Part shown: in pieces, positions 43,196 through 52,102 of the stretch | Numbering within the stretch: position 1 is the first letter of the stretch | How the letters are laid out: every line of letters starts with the position of its first letter | NCBI RefSeq assembly: GCF_001045465.1 | Contig: NZ_LFND01000001.1 | Location: forward strand, 1 to 64,000 | Direction of reading: 5' to 3' | DNA: 64,000 nt | Source: Chryseobacterium angstadtii | GTDB taxonomy: Bacteria; Bacteroidota; Bacteroidia; Flavobacteriales; Weeksellaceae | The notes under the pieces: generated by a model | Databases searched by the model: none | Told to the model about the DNA's origin: nothing | The model's input: the letters and a program-made list of their open reading frames with translations, nothing else | Made by a program: the position numbers and the translations under genes

Positions 43196-44854
43196 ATGAG
43201 AACAAAAATTAGACTTTTCACATTATTTATTTTCAGCTTTTTCCTTTCTTACAGCCAAAATCAGGCTGATAAGAGTTATAAGCAAACCCCTAACATCTAT
43301 GTATGTTTTTCAAAAAACATCAATTCTGAAAAAGAAGCACTCAGCAGAAATCCGGAACTGGCGGATTTCGTTAAGAGTCATGAAATTTCATTCATTAACG
43401 ATCTTGGTTTCAGCGACAGAAAGCTTGAAGAAATGATCAAAGACAGCAGAGCCAATGGAAATTCCGGCGAATCTGTTGAGAAACTGAAAAGAATTTTCAG
43501 AATGAATGTATCATTACAAAGCGACAAGGAAGCAGAAAATGTTGCCCGTACTCTTGAAAAATTTCCTGAAGTGGAATATGTTTCCGTTATGAGCAGCACT
43601 CCTATTGAACCACCGTTCACCAAGGCATTTGTAGCAACTCCTGATCTAGAAAGTCTACAGACTTATCTTAATGACAATCCCGGAATCAATGCAAAGTATG
43701 CATGGTCAAGAGGAATTACAGGACAAAACATCCGTATCCGTGATGTAGAATACGGATTTTACAAAACTCATGAAATGCTGTCCAACCAAAATTCTATACA
43801 GCTGGAACCCGGATACTCACCTAATTCAGGATTAGCCAATAACAATTACCGTGACCACGGAACGGCTGTAGTAAGTATTTTGGGATCTGTAAAAGATAAT
43901 ATCGGGCTTTCAGGAGGAGCATACAGCGCTTCTCAGATAAGAGGCTATATGGAATGGACCACTGTGGGCTACAACAGAGCTTCCGCAGTAAGCAGATCTA
44001 TCAATGCTTCTCAGGCAGGAGATATTATTTTATATGAAATGCAGACCGGCGGAAAAGACGGTCAGTACTGCCCTGCCGAATATGACAGCGTGATCTGGGA
44101 CTTAACGAAAGCAGCTACAGATTCAGGAATTATCATCATTGCAGCAGCAGGAAACGGAAATCAGAATCTGGACGATCCTTTCTATGCCGCATACAGAAAC
44201 AGAGGAAATAGCGGTGCCATTATTGTAGGAGCCGGTTCTCCCAATACAACCCATTCTAAACTGAGCTTCAGTACTTTTGGGAACCGGGTGGATGTACAGG
44301 GCTGGGGAAGCAGCGTTTTAGCAGCCGGTTATGGGTCTTATCAAAAATATGACAATGATAACAACAGAACTTACAATTATTTTAGCGGAACAAGCTCTGC
44401 AACTCCGATAGTAGCTTCTGCAGCGACACTGATCCAGGCTTATTATTACCAGAATACAGGCCAGTATCTGACTCCGGCAGCCATGAAGAATCTCTTGATC
44501 ACGACAGGAATTCCTCAGGGAGGCACCGTTACCAATCAAAAAATAGGACCTCTTCCTAATGTGAAGAATGCCATCCTGAAACTGGAAAGCGGTTTTTCAT
44601 CTGCCAAAACAAAAGTTCAGCCTCCTTTAGAAATTAAAATCTATCCTAATCCTACCACCAGCGACATTGCAATTCACAGCAATGACAGCAAAAATCTTGA
44701 TTTTGAAATCATCAATATGCAGGGAAGAACTGTGATAAAAGGTTCTGCCTTGTCTGATGAAAAAATCAATACTTCCAATCTTCCGGCGGGACAATATATC
44801 ATCAATATTACAGAAGGACAAAGAAGAGTAGTTGAGAAATTCACCAAATTATAA
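43196..44854 (+). CDS. T9SS-exported S8 (subtilisin-like) serine protease, copy 2
   Basis: This 552-residue paralogue of the gene at 41154 keeps the signal peptide, propeptide, catalytic residues (RDVEYGF, DHGTAVVSILG, GTSSATPIVASAA) and T9SS sorting domain (EIKIYPNPTTSDIAI, ending VVEKFTKL). Similarity runs over the whole length, including the propeptide. It differs by small indels in the loop after the catalytic Asp and before the sorting domain. It is followed by its own terminator, so each copy is a separate unit. The pair arose by tandem duplication. Confidence 0.93.
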   Translation: MRTKIRLFTLFIFSFFLSYSQNQADKSYKQTPNIYVCFSKNINSEKEALSRNPELADFVKSHEISFINDLGFSDRKLEEMIKDSRANGNSGESVEKLKRIFRMNVSLQSDKEAENVARTLEKFPEVEYVSVMSSTPIEPPFTKAFVATPDLESLQTYLNDNPGINAKYAWSRGITGQNIRIRDVEYGFYKTHEMLSNQNSIQLEPGYSPNSGLANNNYRDHGTAVVSILGSVKDNIGLSGGAYSASQIRGYMEWTTVGYNRASAVSRSINASQAGDIILYEMQTGGKDGQYCPAEYDSVIWDLTKAATDSGIIIIAAAGNGNQNLDDPFYAAYRNRGNSGAIIVGAGSPNTTHSKLSFSTFGNRVDVQGWGSSVLAAGYGSYQKYDNDNNRTYNYFSGTSSATPIVASAATLIQAYYYQNTGQYLTPAAMKNLLITTGIPQGGTVTNQKIGPLPNVKNAILKLESGFSSAKTKVQPPLEIKIYPNPTTSDIAIHSNDSKNLDFEIINMQGRTVIKGSALSDEKINTSNLPAGQYIINITEGQRRVVEKFTKL

Positions 44855-44934
44855 TTCAAACCCAAAAGGTTCAATCAAACATAACTTTTGATCTGAAAAT
44901 TCTCCTCCGGAAATGCAGATCTATCAACATAATG

Positions 44935-44968
44935 AGGTCGTCTGTTTCGGACGGCCTTATTTATTTTA
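44935..44968 (+). terminator. terminator of the second S8 protease
   Basis: AGGTCGTC and GACGGCCT form an 8-bp stem with one G-U pair around a 7-nt loop, then TTATTTATTTT. It lies about 80 nt past the protease stop. Confidence 0.8.
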
Positions 44969-45124
44969 ACCTGAGTTTGGGATGAAGTATCTCTTTTTGA
45001 TCATGTCAGGCCGATAGAAATTATTGAGGACAGGAAGTAACTACCCTTAAACAAAGCCACTGCGCTTACCAATGGAATACAAAATTAACTGTATCTTGTG
45101 CTGTTATTATTTAAATCATCAGAA

Positions 45125-45517
45125 ATGAACGGAGAAAAAGATCTGGAAACACTTATAAAAAGCATGAAACCGAAACATATCAGCGGTGATTATGTTTTCT
45201 GCACCCTGAAAAGTATAGAGAATTTTGATTTAAACCATGCTGAAATGTTTTTCAGAGAAGAGGAAGGCATTACGCTTATTCTAAAAAAAGAAATTGCAGA
45301 TCAATTCAATCTGGACTATTCTGTTGTAATGTCCTGGATTACGCTTACAGTACATTCTTCTCTTGAAGCGGTGGGATTAACAGCAGCTTTTTCAAAAGCG
45401 CTTTCAGAGAATGGCATCAGCTGTAATGTAGTGGCAGCCTATTACCATGATCATATTTTCGTCAATAAAAAAGATATTGAAAAAGCGATGGAAGTTTTAA
45501 CAAAACTATCGGAATAA
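45125..45517 (+). CDS. ACT domain-containing protein
   Basis: This 130-residue soluble protein resembles the stand-alone ACT-like (COG3602 / ACT_7) proteins: FCTLKSIENFDLNHAEMFFREEEGITLIL, then WITLTVHSSLEAVGLTAAFSKAL and a C-terminal NVVAAYYHDHIFV strand. ACT domains bind amino acids; here the ligand is unknown. The ATG at 45125 is preferred over a 9-residue hydrophobic extension from 45098. It is followed directly by a strong hairpin terminator. Confidence 0.85.
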   Translation: MNGEKDLETLIKSMKPKHISGDYVFCTLKSIENFDLNHAEMFFREEEGITLILKKEIADQFNLDYSVVMSWITLTVHSSLEAVGLTAAFSKALSENGISCNVVAAYYHDHIFVNKKDIEKAMEVLTKLSE

Positions 45518-45520
45518 AAG

Positions 45521-45551
45521 AAAGGCTGCCTATATCGGGCAGCCTTTTTTA
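45521..45551. terminator. bidirectional terminator between convergent genes
   Basis: AAAGGCTGCC and GGCAGCCTTT form a 10-bp perfect stem with a short loop and a T run. It serves the ACT gene on the plus strand and the long minus-strand run ending at 45565. Confidence 0.9.
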
Positions 45552-45564
45552 TCTTTTACAAAAA

Positions 45565-46077
45565 TTAGTTCGCGGGAACGCTGTTGAAATTAAGAGCAAT
45601 TTTAAGATTCATATCAGAACTTGTCTGATTTTTCAATTCATAAACTGTTCTTACGGTAAGTCCTGAACTTTTCACAATCTCATCCAGGTATCCGGTATCG
45701 TTCAAATCCAGATTCAGACTGGAAGAGTCTGTTGTAATATTCGAACGTGATGCGACCAGCTTCTCCCCTGTTCCGCTGGATGAAACATACACTTTCACTG
45801 ATTTAATAGCACTCAGATTTCCTCCTGAAGGAGATACTACCGAAATTTTGGCATCTGAAATTCTTACATCTTTAATCTTTGCATTATTATTACCTCCAAA
45901 CCATGTCTGCACATTGGTAGCAGTAGATGTGGATGAAACTTCTTTATCGGCAGGTACTCCCGTAGACACCAAAACATTGGCAGTATAAGGGAATGTATTC
46001 TGAACGAGCGATTGTACAGTTCCACAGCTTACTACTACTGCTGAAACGGCCGCTGTCATTAAAAATATATTTTTCAT
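45565..46077 (-). CDS. predicted lipoprotein
   Basis: This 170-residue protein starts MKNIFLMTAAVSAVVVSC, a clear lipoprotein signal with Cys18. The mature part is Ser/Thr/Val-rich and beta-strand-like (KIKDVRISDAKISVVSPSGG, LTVRTVYELKNQTS). I recognise no family. The upstream extension to 46128 lacks a signal and is rejected. It is the last gene of an 11-gene minus-strand run and is separated from the next by 52 nt. Confidence 0.75.
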   Translation of the reverse strand: MKNIFLMTAAVSAVVVSCGTVQSLVQNTFPYTANVLVSTGVPADKEVSSTSTATNVQTWFGGNNNAKIKDVRISDAKISVVSPSGGNLSAIKSVKVYVSSSGTGEKLVASRSNITTDSSSLNLDLNDTGYLDEIVKSSGLTVRTVYELKNQTSSDMNLKIALNFNSVPAN

Positions 46078-46129
46078 AATGATAAACTTTTGGTAAGGGT
46101 TTGCAGAAATTATACCAAATCGGAACAAC

Positions 46130-46669
46130 TTACTCTACACTTACATTAAAACTTCCTTTTGTATTTCCGGAAGCCATATTACTTTTCCCGATAATCAGCC
46201 ATACTTCACCGCTTCCTTTTGTTTCGTAGGTGATTTCTCTACCGAAAGGTCCGTCATAATCACCGTTGGGAAGTTTAATCTGGTTGAATCTGATATTAAA
46301 GTCTTTTTCATGGGTTGAAATTTGGGCTTTAATATTCGGTTTGTCGTAATGGGTCAGTTTCAAAACCAGTTCCTGACCGTCTTTTGTAAACTCTTCACCC
46401 AATGTGAAAGGAAGCTGGGAAGCATCTGCGGTTCTTATGATCTGACCTTCTTTCTCACTTCTCATTACGCCTTTACGGAGTACTTCTTTGGTGACAGGAG
46501 CATTGTTAATAATTGAATCTTTCTTTCTCAGTGCTGCTGAATCTGCTTTTGCTGCAGCATCCGGCATTTCTGTAACCACGGCAGAATCTTTGTTTGGCGT
46601 CTCTGTGATGTTCGGTTCTTTTTTACAGGAAATAATAATCAATGGAATTAACAATAAGGATTTTCTCAT
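46130..46669 (-). CDS. predicted lipoprotein with Lys/Asp-rich linker
   Basis: This 179-residue lipoprotein has its lipobox Cys at residue 15 (LIPLIIISC). An Ala/Lys/Asp-rich linker of about 45 residues precedes a C-terminal beta domain (FTLGEEFTKDGQELVLKLTHYD, WLIIGKSNMASGNTKG). No family is recognised. It lies 5 nt after the polytopic membrane gene, so the two are coupled and may act together in the envelope. Confidence 0.72.
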   Translation of the reverse strand: MRKSLLLIPLIIISCKKEPNITETPNKDSAVVTEMPDAAAKADSAALRKKDSIINNAPVTKEVLRKGVMRSEKEGQIIRTADASQLPFTLGEEFTKDGQELVLKLTHYDKPNIKAQISTHEKDFNIRFNQIKLPNGDYDGPFGREITYETKGSGEVWLIIGKSNMASGNTKGSFNVSVE

Positions 46670-46674
46670 AATAA

Positions 46675-48048
46675 TTAATCTTTTAATGTTTCATAGTAAA
46701 GAATTTTGGAAAGGAAAGGTTTGGATGTTTCTCCTTTTACTTTCTCGAGTACTTTCTTTTTAAGCAGCGGATCTTTCTTTTCATCCGCATACTTCAGTAG
46801 TCCTCTTTCACTGAAATTAATCTGTTCCAGATGATAGTTTACTACAAAATCTTTACGTTTCATATTCTGGGAGGTAATAATTCCGCCCCAGCTGACATAA
46901 CTGCAAGCCAAAATTGTTCCATAAAAATACCAGGTCATTGTATTAAACAGGAATGCATTTCTTTTTTTCTTCTGAATTTTAATGAAAGCAAGACTCAGCC
47001 CGATGAGCGACAGCAAAAGAAAAGCCCACACACCAAGTCTTTTGTAAGTGAAGCCATAGCTGATGATATACTCGTAGTTTTTTAATGCGGCGGAAAGAAT
47101 AAGAACGGCATTCAGAATGATCCAGATTCTGGCAAGAATTTTCATCAACTTTGCTTTAGGATCAAAATTGAAACCGGATTTAAAATAAAACATAATCACC
47201 AGAACTGCCATTACAATAGACAGAATCACAGCATTTACTCTTTCATGAGTCTCTTCCGAAAGCTGAACCGGAGTTTTTGAAATTTCATAAAACTGTTCAT
47301 AATTATAGGTGATAATAAAAAATATCAGTAAAATATTCAGGCAAAAAAAGGAAATAACTCCACTCATTCTCTCTGCATCAAGATCCAGGAAAGAATAGGT
47401 TGCTTTCTGGACTTTGCTGGTTTCCTGAAAATCGTCATCCAACAAATAATTTGCTTTATAAATAAATCTTTCCACGGCATAATTCCAGTAATTAAATGCA
47501 ATAAAAAAACCTAGCGCCGACAGGCATATGATCTGCCAGATATTAATATCAAGCTCATAGTCTGTAAAAAGGGATGCAAAATGATTACTTCCTGCAGAAT
47601 AAATTCCAAGAAATATCGAAATAAATATCAAAGGAATAATAATGAAACCCAGGGTTTTCTGCCATACTCCGGAGACATTTCTCTGGGGCAGCCACTGATC
47701 AAAGCTGAAAAATCTGAAAATTGCCGTGATGCTGTTGGTGATGAATACCGGAATGAGGAAAAGGATTTTCAGCCTTCTGTTTCTTGCGCGGTATCCCAGC
47801 AGAAGAACGGAACTTACAACCGCTAATAATGATGGAAAATCTCTGTACCACATAAAAGCAATACCTGACAGAATATTGGTAACAAAAAGTATCATAAAAG
47901 TTCTTGTTCTGTTGATCTGAGGTGTTTTGACCAAAGTAAGTATCGCGTAAATGATACTCAGGATGCCCAGATTGATTCCAATATCCTGATCATAGAATAC
48001 GATCACGAATAAGGCGGCTGTAAGGAATATATAATGATGTGTTTTCAT
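46675..48048 (-). CDS. DUF4153/DUF4173-like polytopic membrane protein
   Basis: This 457-residue inner-membrane protein has about ten or eleven hydrophobic segments across most of its length and a short hydrophilic C-terminal tail (from about 400: MKRKDFVVNYHLEQINFSERGLL). The arrangement and the VERFIYKANYLL / YEQFYEISKTP segments resemble DUF4153/DUF4173 proteins of Bacteroidota, whose function is unknown. It is coupled to the downstream lipoprotein by a 5-nt gap and lies 80 nt downstream of the small membrane protein genes. Confidence 0.75.
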   Translation of the reverse strand: MKTHHYIFLTAALFVIVFYDQDIGINLGILSIIYAILTLVKTPQINRTRTFMILFVTNILSGIAFMWYRDFPSLLAVVSSVLLLGYRARNRRLKILFLIPVFITNSITAIFRFFSFDQWLPQRNVSGVWQKTLGFIIIPLIFISIFLGIYSAGSNHFASLFTDYELDINIWQIICLSALGFFIAFNYWNYAVERFIYKANYLLDDDFQETSKVQKATYSFLDLDAERMSGVISFFCLNILLIFFIITYNYEQFYEISKTPVQLSEETHERVNAVILSIVMAVLVIMFYFKSGFNFDPKAKLMKILARIWIILNAVLILSAALKNYEYIISYGFTYKRLGVWAFLLLSLIGLSLAFIKIQKKKRNAFLFNTMTWYFYGTILACSYVSWGGIITSQNMKRKDFVVNYHLEQINFSERGLLKYADEKKDPLLKKKVLEKVKGETSKPFLSKILYYETLKD

Positions 48049-48058
48049 GATTTTTTTT

Positions 48059-48117
48059 TAAGAATTAAAAGATTAAAAAATTCAAGGATTAAAAGATTAG
48101 GAGATTAAGAGATTAGG
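48059..48117. repeat. low-complexity AAAAGATTA-type repeat
   Basis: Slipped copies of AAAAGATTA/AGGAGATTA fill the 80-nt gap between 48048 and 48129. It resembles a microsatellite, not a gene or regulatory site. Confidence 0.6.
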
Positions 48118-48128
48118 AGTGGGAGAAT

Positions 48129-48425
48129 TTATAGTTTAAAATTAATCAAGATGCCCATGTAAAGGATGGTGATGGGAATATTGACGAGAAGTAACAGGAC
48201 AGAATTTCCGGAGGATTTCTTATCAGGAATATGGGTCAGAAATTCCATAAGCTCATATAGTAAGACAAGCAAATTGACCACGGCTGCAATGACGACAAAA
48301 TAAAACCCGAATACCATGAAAAGATCTGCTTTGCTGACCAGGTAACAGATTAAAAGTAAAGTCCCTGATAAAAACGAGATCAGAAAAGTATTCCTGCCAA
48401 GCGCACTGCATTTTATTTTTTTCAT
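48129..48425 (-). CDS. small membrane protein, paralogue of 48943-49236
   Basis: This 98-residue protein has three or four hydrophobic segments (about 12-29, 37-57 and 75-95) and a charged loop (THIPDKKSSGN). It shares the overall plan and a C-terminal VNIPITILYMGILINF with the gene at 48943. The two flank the Coq4-like gene. Function unknown. Confidence 0.7.
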   Translation of the reverse strand: MKKIKCSALGRNTFLISFLSGTLLLICYLVSKADLFMVFGFYFVVIAAVVNLLVLLYELMEFLTHIPDKKSSGNSVLLLLVNIPITILYMGILINFKL

Positions 48426-48442
48426 GATGTATCATTTTTAAT

Positions 48443-48928
48443 TTAATAGAGTACCGCTGTTTCTTTCTGCTGGATATAATCTTTCAGATGATCAAAATTC
48501 TGCCACAACAGGCTTTCAAAGTCCCAGTGATAAAAAGGTCTCATACTCTGCCCTTTCCTGTAGGCTTTTATGTAAATTTTTAAATATTCCGGAAGAATAA
48601 GGGTTCCCAATACAACGGCAGCCAGAAGATGGGCATTGAGCTTACCGTTTCCAAGAAGAAGATACTGCATGGCAACCTCATCTTCGAAATGGGTTCCGCA
48701 TTCCGTGATCAGGTGATGTACATCGTGGTTTTCCATTTTGGGGATCATTGAAAATCCATGCTTTTTATAGAACTCGCCCAGTTTTCTACCTAAAGAATCT
48801 TCCTGAAACTGCAGCAGCTGTTCTTCATTGAACTGCCATTGCCTTCTTTTCTTTTTAAAATATTTTCTGTACAATTTTTGGGTTTTATCGTATACAAAAA
48901 GCAGAAACTGAACACGTATTTTTTTCAT
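48443..48928 (-). CDS. Coq4-like protein
   Basis: This 161-residue soluble protein carries the Coq4-type metal-binding signature HDVHHLITECGTHFEDEVA at about residues 69-87, with HDxxH as the key ligands. An N-terminal basic helix region and a C-terminal WQNFDHLKDYIQQ helix surround it. In eukaryotes COQ4 scaffolds ubiquinone biosynthesis. Bacterial homologues are uncharacterised and this flavobacterium should make menaquinone, so the role is open. It is flanked by paralogous small membrane proteins, suggesting a membrane-linked role. Confidence 0.75.
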   Translation of the reverse strand: MKKIRVQFLLFVYDKTQKLYRKYFKKKRRQWQFNEEQLLQFQEDSLGRKLGEFYKKHGFSMIPKMENHDVHHLITECGTHFEDEVAMQYLLLGNGKLNAHLLAAVVLGTLILPEYLKIYIKAYRKGQSMRPFYHWDFESLLWQNFDHLKDYIQQKETAVLY

Positions 48929-48942
48929 AATGTATTATTTAA

Positions 48943-49236
48943 TTAGTTTAGATTAAGTCCTATTACAGCGTAAAGAATAGCTACGGGAATGTTGATCATT
49001 AAAAAACCTATGGCTTTGAGACAAGCGTTAAGTTTAGCCTGGACCACCATCCCATAAATCAAAAACCCGATTACAATGACCAGATTGATAAGGGCTCCAA
49101 AAATGAGTAGCAGGTAACCGCCAATCGCAAAATCTTCGATTCTGGTAATCAGGTATCCGAAAAGACAGATATTCCCCAGCAGAAAAAACAACCAGAAAGT
49201 GTATTTTCCCATGTTTATTATTTCATGATTTTTCAT
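48943..49236 (-). CDS. small membrane protein, paralogue of 48129-48425
   Basis: This 97-residue protein has three or four hydrophobic segments and a C-terminal INIPVAILYAVIGLNL matching the pattern of the gene at 48129. The family is unrecognised. It lies between the phosphoesterase (12 nt) and the Coq4-like gene (14 nt), tightly packed as in an operon. Confidence 0.7.
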   Translation of the reverse strand: MKNHEIINMGKYTFWLFFLLGNICLFGYLITRIEDFAIGGYLLLIFGALINLVIVIGFLIYGMVVQAKLNACLKAIGFLMINIPVAILYAVIGLNLN

Positions 49237-49248
49237 TGATCCAATATT

Positions 49249-50091
49249 TTAAGCTTGTGTTAAAGTAAAAACCGTTATTTCCGGGCGTACCATAAATCTG
49301 ATCTGGAAGGAATGGCCGATAGCCCGGTTGATGTACAGCTTTCTTCCATCCTGAAGGTCTATTTCTCCTGATACATATTTTTTATTTTCTACAGGCAGAA
49401 CAGGCGTGATAATCCCGGGAATTCCACACTGTCCTCCGTGCGTATGGCCGCTTAAAATCCATCCCTGATAACCATTCCAGATATCCCTGTCGCAGGCATC
49501 GGGATTATGACAGAGTACAATATTGGCTTTTGATGGATCTACAGTTTTCATCACTTCATCCGGATAAAAATTGGGCGACCATAAGTCTTCAAAGCCGATA
49601 AAATTCAGCCCATGGCTTTCTGCACTGTTATTTTTAAGCATCTTGATTTTAAAATCTTTAAGAATATCACAGATGTTTTCCGAACATACTGTATCGTTCC
49701 AGCTTCTTCCGTAATCATGGTTTCCAAGAATTCCGAAGGTGGACAGGCTTCCATATACTGCGTGTTCCATTACTTTTTTCAGGTTTTCGAGGTCTTCTGA
49801 ACTCCCATGATTAACAAAATCTCCTGTGTAAACCACAAAATCAGGGTTGAATTGCTTAGCTTTTTCAAAGGATTCAATCAGGAAATTCCAGTCGAAACGG
49901 TCTCCTACGTGCAGGTCTGAGATTTGCATCAACGTTTTTCCTTTCAATATTTCCGGTAAATTTTTAACCGGAAGCTTTCTTTGTACAAATTCTACCCAGA
50001 AAGGCTCTATCTGCCAGGAATACAATGCAGGAAATGCTCCTATCACCGAAAGCTGGGCGAGTCTTTTAATAAACGTTTTTCTTGTCATCAT
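49249..50091 (-). CDS. metallophosphoesterase, YaeI-like
   Basis: This 280-residue calcineurin-type phosphoesterase carries the metal-site motifs DLHVGD, YTGDFVNHG, GILGNHDYGRSW and SGHTHGGQ. The N terminus (TRKTFIKRLAQLSVIGAFPALY) resembles a membrane anchor or a twin-arginine-like signal with a single Arg-Lys. YaeI-type enzymes hydrolyse phosphodiesters at the membrane, for example UDP-diacylglucosamine or nucleotides; the substrate is not known here. The start could be either of two adjacent ATGs. Confidence 0.9.
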   Translation of the reverse strand: MMTRKTFIKRLAQLSVIGAFPALYSWQIEPFWVEFVQRKLPVKNLPEILKGKTLMQISDLHVGDRFDWNFLIESFEKAKQFNPDFVVYTGDFVNHGSSEDLENLKKVMEHAVYGSLSTFGILGNHDYGRSWNDTVCSENICDILKDFKIKMLKNNSAESHGLNFIGFEDLWSPNFYPDEVMKTVDPSKANIVLCHNPDACDRDIWNGYQGWILSGHTHGGQCGIPGIITPVLPVENKKYVSGEIDLQDGRKLYINRAIGHSFQIRFMVRPEITVFTLTQA

Positions 50092-50109
50092 TGCATTTGA
50101 AATCTTGTT

Positions 50110-50400
50110 TTAATTTCCTGCGAACGGGGTTCCGAAAATCCCTACGGCCAATTCGATCCAGATCAGTGCCAAGGCTATCAAGATGAAAATGCAGATCAAG
50201 ATTCTCCGGCTTTGTGTTTTAATTCTGGTTCTTACTAAATTGATCAGGAAAGCCATACTAAAAAGTAAAATTCCGGCGATCAGGAAATCTGAAGCTGACC
50301 AATTGACTTCATCAGATAGTATGTTCCCCAGCAATGGAATACACAATAAGACTAGTGGAAGAGCATAAATAGCGAGTGTTTTTTGTTTTTGTGTCATCAT
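50110..50400 (-). CDS. small integral membrane protein
   Basis: This 96-residue protein has three hydrophobic segments (about 8-26, 37-53 and 65-86) and a short loop. I recognise no family. The ATG pair at 50400/50397 begins the natural hydrophobic N terminus; the ORF extends upstream to 50439 but without typical features. It lies 18 nt before the phosphoesterase gene. Confidence 0.68.
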   Translation of the reverse strand: MMTQKQKTLAIYALPLVLLCIPLLGNILSDEVNWSASDFLIAGILLFSMAFLINLVRTRIKTQSRRILICIFILIALALIWIELAVGIFGTPFAGN

Positions 50401-50465
50401 TTTATTTAGTTTTAAAATATAAAGTACTTTGTATTTCAAAGTTTATTTTCAAAAAAATATAAGGT

Positions 50466-50756
50466 TTATCTGCCTAATAATTTTTCAAGAGCATCCAAAT
50501 GTTCATTAAAAGCCTGCCTTCCCTTCTGGGTAACACGGTACGAGGTTTTGGGCTTTTTGCCTACAAATTCTTTTTTGACTTCAATATATTCTGATTTTTC
50601 CAAAGCTGTGCTGTGGCTGGCAAGGTTACCGTCGGTAATTTCCAGGAGTCCTTTCATTTCTGAAAAATCAACCCAGTCGTTGACCATAAGAACAGACATA
50701 ATGCCCAATCTTACACGGCTTTCGAATTCTTTATTGAGTTGGCTGATTTTAATCAT
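50466..50756 (-). CDS. winged-helix transcriptional regulator
   Basis: This 96-residue protein is almost entirely a winged helix: RVRLGIMSVLMVNDWVDFSEM, recognition helix region DGNLASHSTALEKSEYIEV and the wing KKPKTSYRVTQKGRQAF. It fits the small MarR/ArsR-like regulators (COG1846-type) that usually act next to a membrane protein gene. Its ATG is one base after the stop of the broken frame at 50758-50919, supporting a former three-gene unit with the membrane protein at 50939. Confidence 0.85.
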   Translation of the reverse strand: MIKISQLNKEFESRVRLGIMSVLMVNDWVDFSEMKGLLEITDGNLASHSTALEKSEYIEVKKEFVGKKPKTSYRVTQKGRQAFNEHLDALEKLLGR

Positions 50757-50757
50757 T

Positions 50758-50919
50758 TTAATGGCATCTTATCTCTACGGAAAAATCGTAAAGCGCCGGA
50801 TTTACGGCAATTATTTCTTTTGCTTTCTTATTCCTGAGGATTACGAAATCGTGATCTTAAACAACTTCAAGCTAAAACCCTGCAAAAATAAGCATTAACA
50901 GGATGATAAGCTTTTTCAT
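50758..50919 (-). pseudogene. putative small secreted protein gene with two stops
   Basis: Reading from ATG at 50919 gives a signal-peptide-like start (MKKLIILLMLIFAGF), then TAG at codon 16 and TAA at codon 21, then an open frame DHDFVILRNKKAKEIIAVNP to TAA at 50760-50758. The downstream protein-like reading, the 19-nt gap to the upstream gene and the 1-nt gap to the regulator ATG all suggest an operon gene that has decayed. An alternative is chance, since the frame is only 53 codons. Confidence 0.4.
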
Positions 50920-50938
50920 TTTCAGAAAAGAACAGTTT

Positions 50939-51556
50939 TTATTTATATTTTTTGTGCATAATCAATCCGTATACAATATGCAGGACTCCGAAACCGATAG
51001 CCCAGAACACCAATCCCCATCCCAGAAAGAACAGAGAAACGAGTCCCAATACAATCTGGCAGTAGCCCAGGTATTTTATATCCGGTAAAGTATATCTTTC
51101 CGCACTCACCAGAGCAATTCCATAAAATATAAGCGTGGCAGGAGCTATCCATACAAAAAGGTGATGAAACAGAAGCGCGAGGCAGAAAACTCCTCCCGTA
51201 ATGAGCGGAACGGCAAAAGTAGCCAATAAGCGTTTCGTGGTTGCATCCCAGATTTTCAATCCTTTCTTTTTGCTTTTATTAGCCGTGAAAATATAGCCGC
51301 TGAGGATAGCCGTGAATAAGATCACAGTTCCAACCGCTACAAGTTCTTTTACCAAAGCAGGGCCGAAAAAATTCCGGTCTCCTTCAAAATAATCAATTCC
51401 TTCCCTTTTAAAGACAAAATACACATATCCTGCCCCTAACAAAGCAGCAAGGCCGGCAACAACTCCCGACAGACCGCTTAATGAAATAAATCTGGAAGAC
51501 CGCTCCATCATGGAACGGATATGGGATAAGTCTTCGTGATAGTTTTTTGAATCCAT
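50939..51556 (-). CDS. polytopic membrane protein of regulator-linked unit
   Basis: This 205-residue protein has about six hydrophobic segments (28-48, 70-92, 110-128, 131-150, 155-178 and 183-200). The N terminus (ESLSHIRSMMERSSRFISLSG-like) is hydrophilic. I recognise no domain, but membrane proteins of this type often sit beside a small winged-helix regulator, as here. It is the first gene of the long minus-strand run. Confidence 0.75.
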   Translation of the reverse strand: MDSKNYHEDLSHIRSMMERSSRFISLSGLSGVVAGLAALLGAGYVYFVFKREGIDYFEGDRNFFGPALVKELVAVGTVILFTAILSGYIFTANKSKKKGLKIWDATTKRLLATFAVPLITGGVFCLALLFHHLFVWIAPATLIFYGIALVSAERYTLPDIKYLGYCQIVLGLVSLFFLGWGLVFWAIGFGVLHIVYGLIMHKKYK

Positions 51557-52102
51557 AAAAAGAACTTTGAATTACAAAGTTAAAATTTATTTTTAATCTT
51601 CCAATATTTTTTTTAAAATTTTAAAAGCATTTTTTCAAAAGACAAGATAAAAATTCTGGTTAAAAAGAAATATCATTCGTAGTATAAGCCAGGAAATAAA
51701 GTCGTTGTCTTTTATTTAAAGTACAGGAAAACTCCATTTTTCTATTAGAGAATTGTGATGATTTGAATTGGTCCTTTTTAAGGCCTGACTCAGGCTTTCA
51801 AATACAAAATTCAAAGCTTTCTCCCTGAAAATCAAACCCTTTTCTCGTTAAAATTGTAGTTACATATACTATATCTGTCAGCAATAATAAACCCTAAACT
51901 TAATTATGTTGAAAAATTTACGTTAAAAATACATAATTTAACTAAAATTAATCTATAAATTATTGTAAAAAAAATAACTTATCAATTATTAAACACTAAA
52001 TACTTAATAATTAACAAAAAATTAATATTAAAGGCGAAAAACCATCATATTTTTAAAAAAAAACAACATATTTGCATAAATTATTTATTAAAATTTGTTA
52101 AT
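51557..52102. other. AT-rich regulatory region upstream of susC
   Basis: No gene is visible. The last 200 nt are extremely AT-rich, and a CATATTTG sequence at 52067-52074, one base off the TAnnTTTG consensus, lies about 28 nt before the susC ATG. No anti-sigma or ECF gene adjoins it, so regulation would come from elsewhere. Confidence 0.45.

Noticed and set aside
50548..50898. 116-codon plus-strand ORF overlapping the regulator
   Set aside because: It is antisense to a clear winged-helix gene and to the better-fitting minus-strand broken frame.
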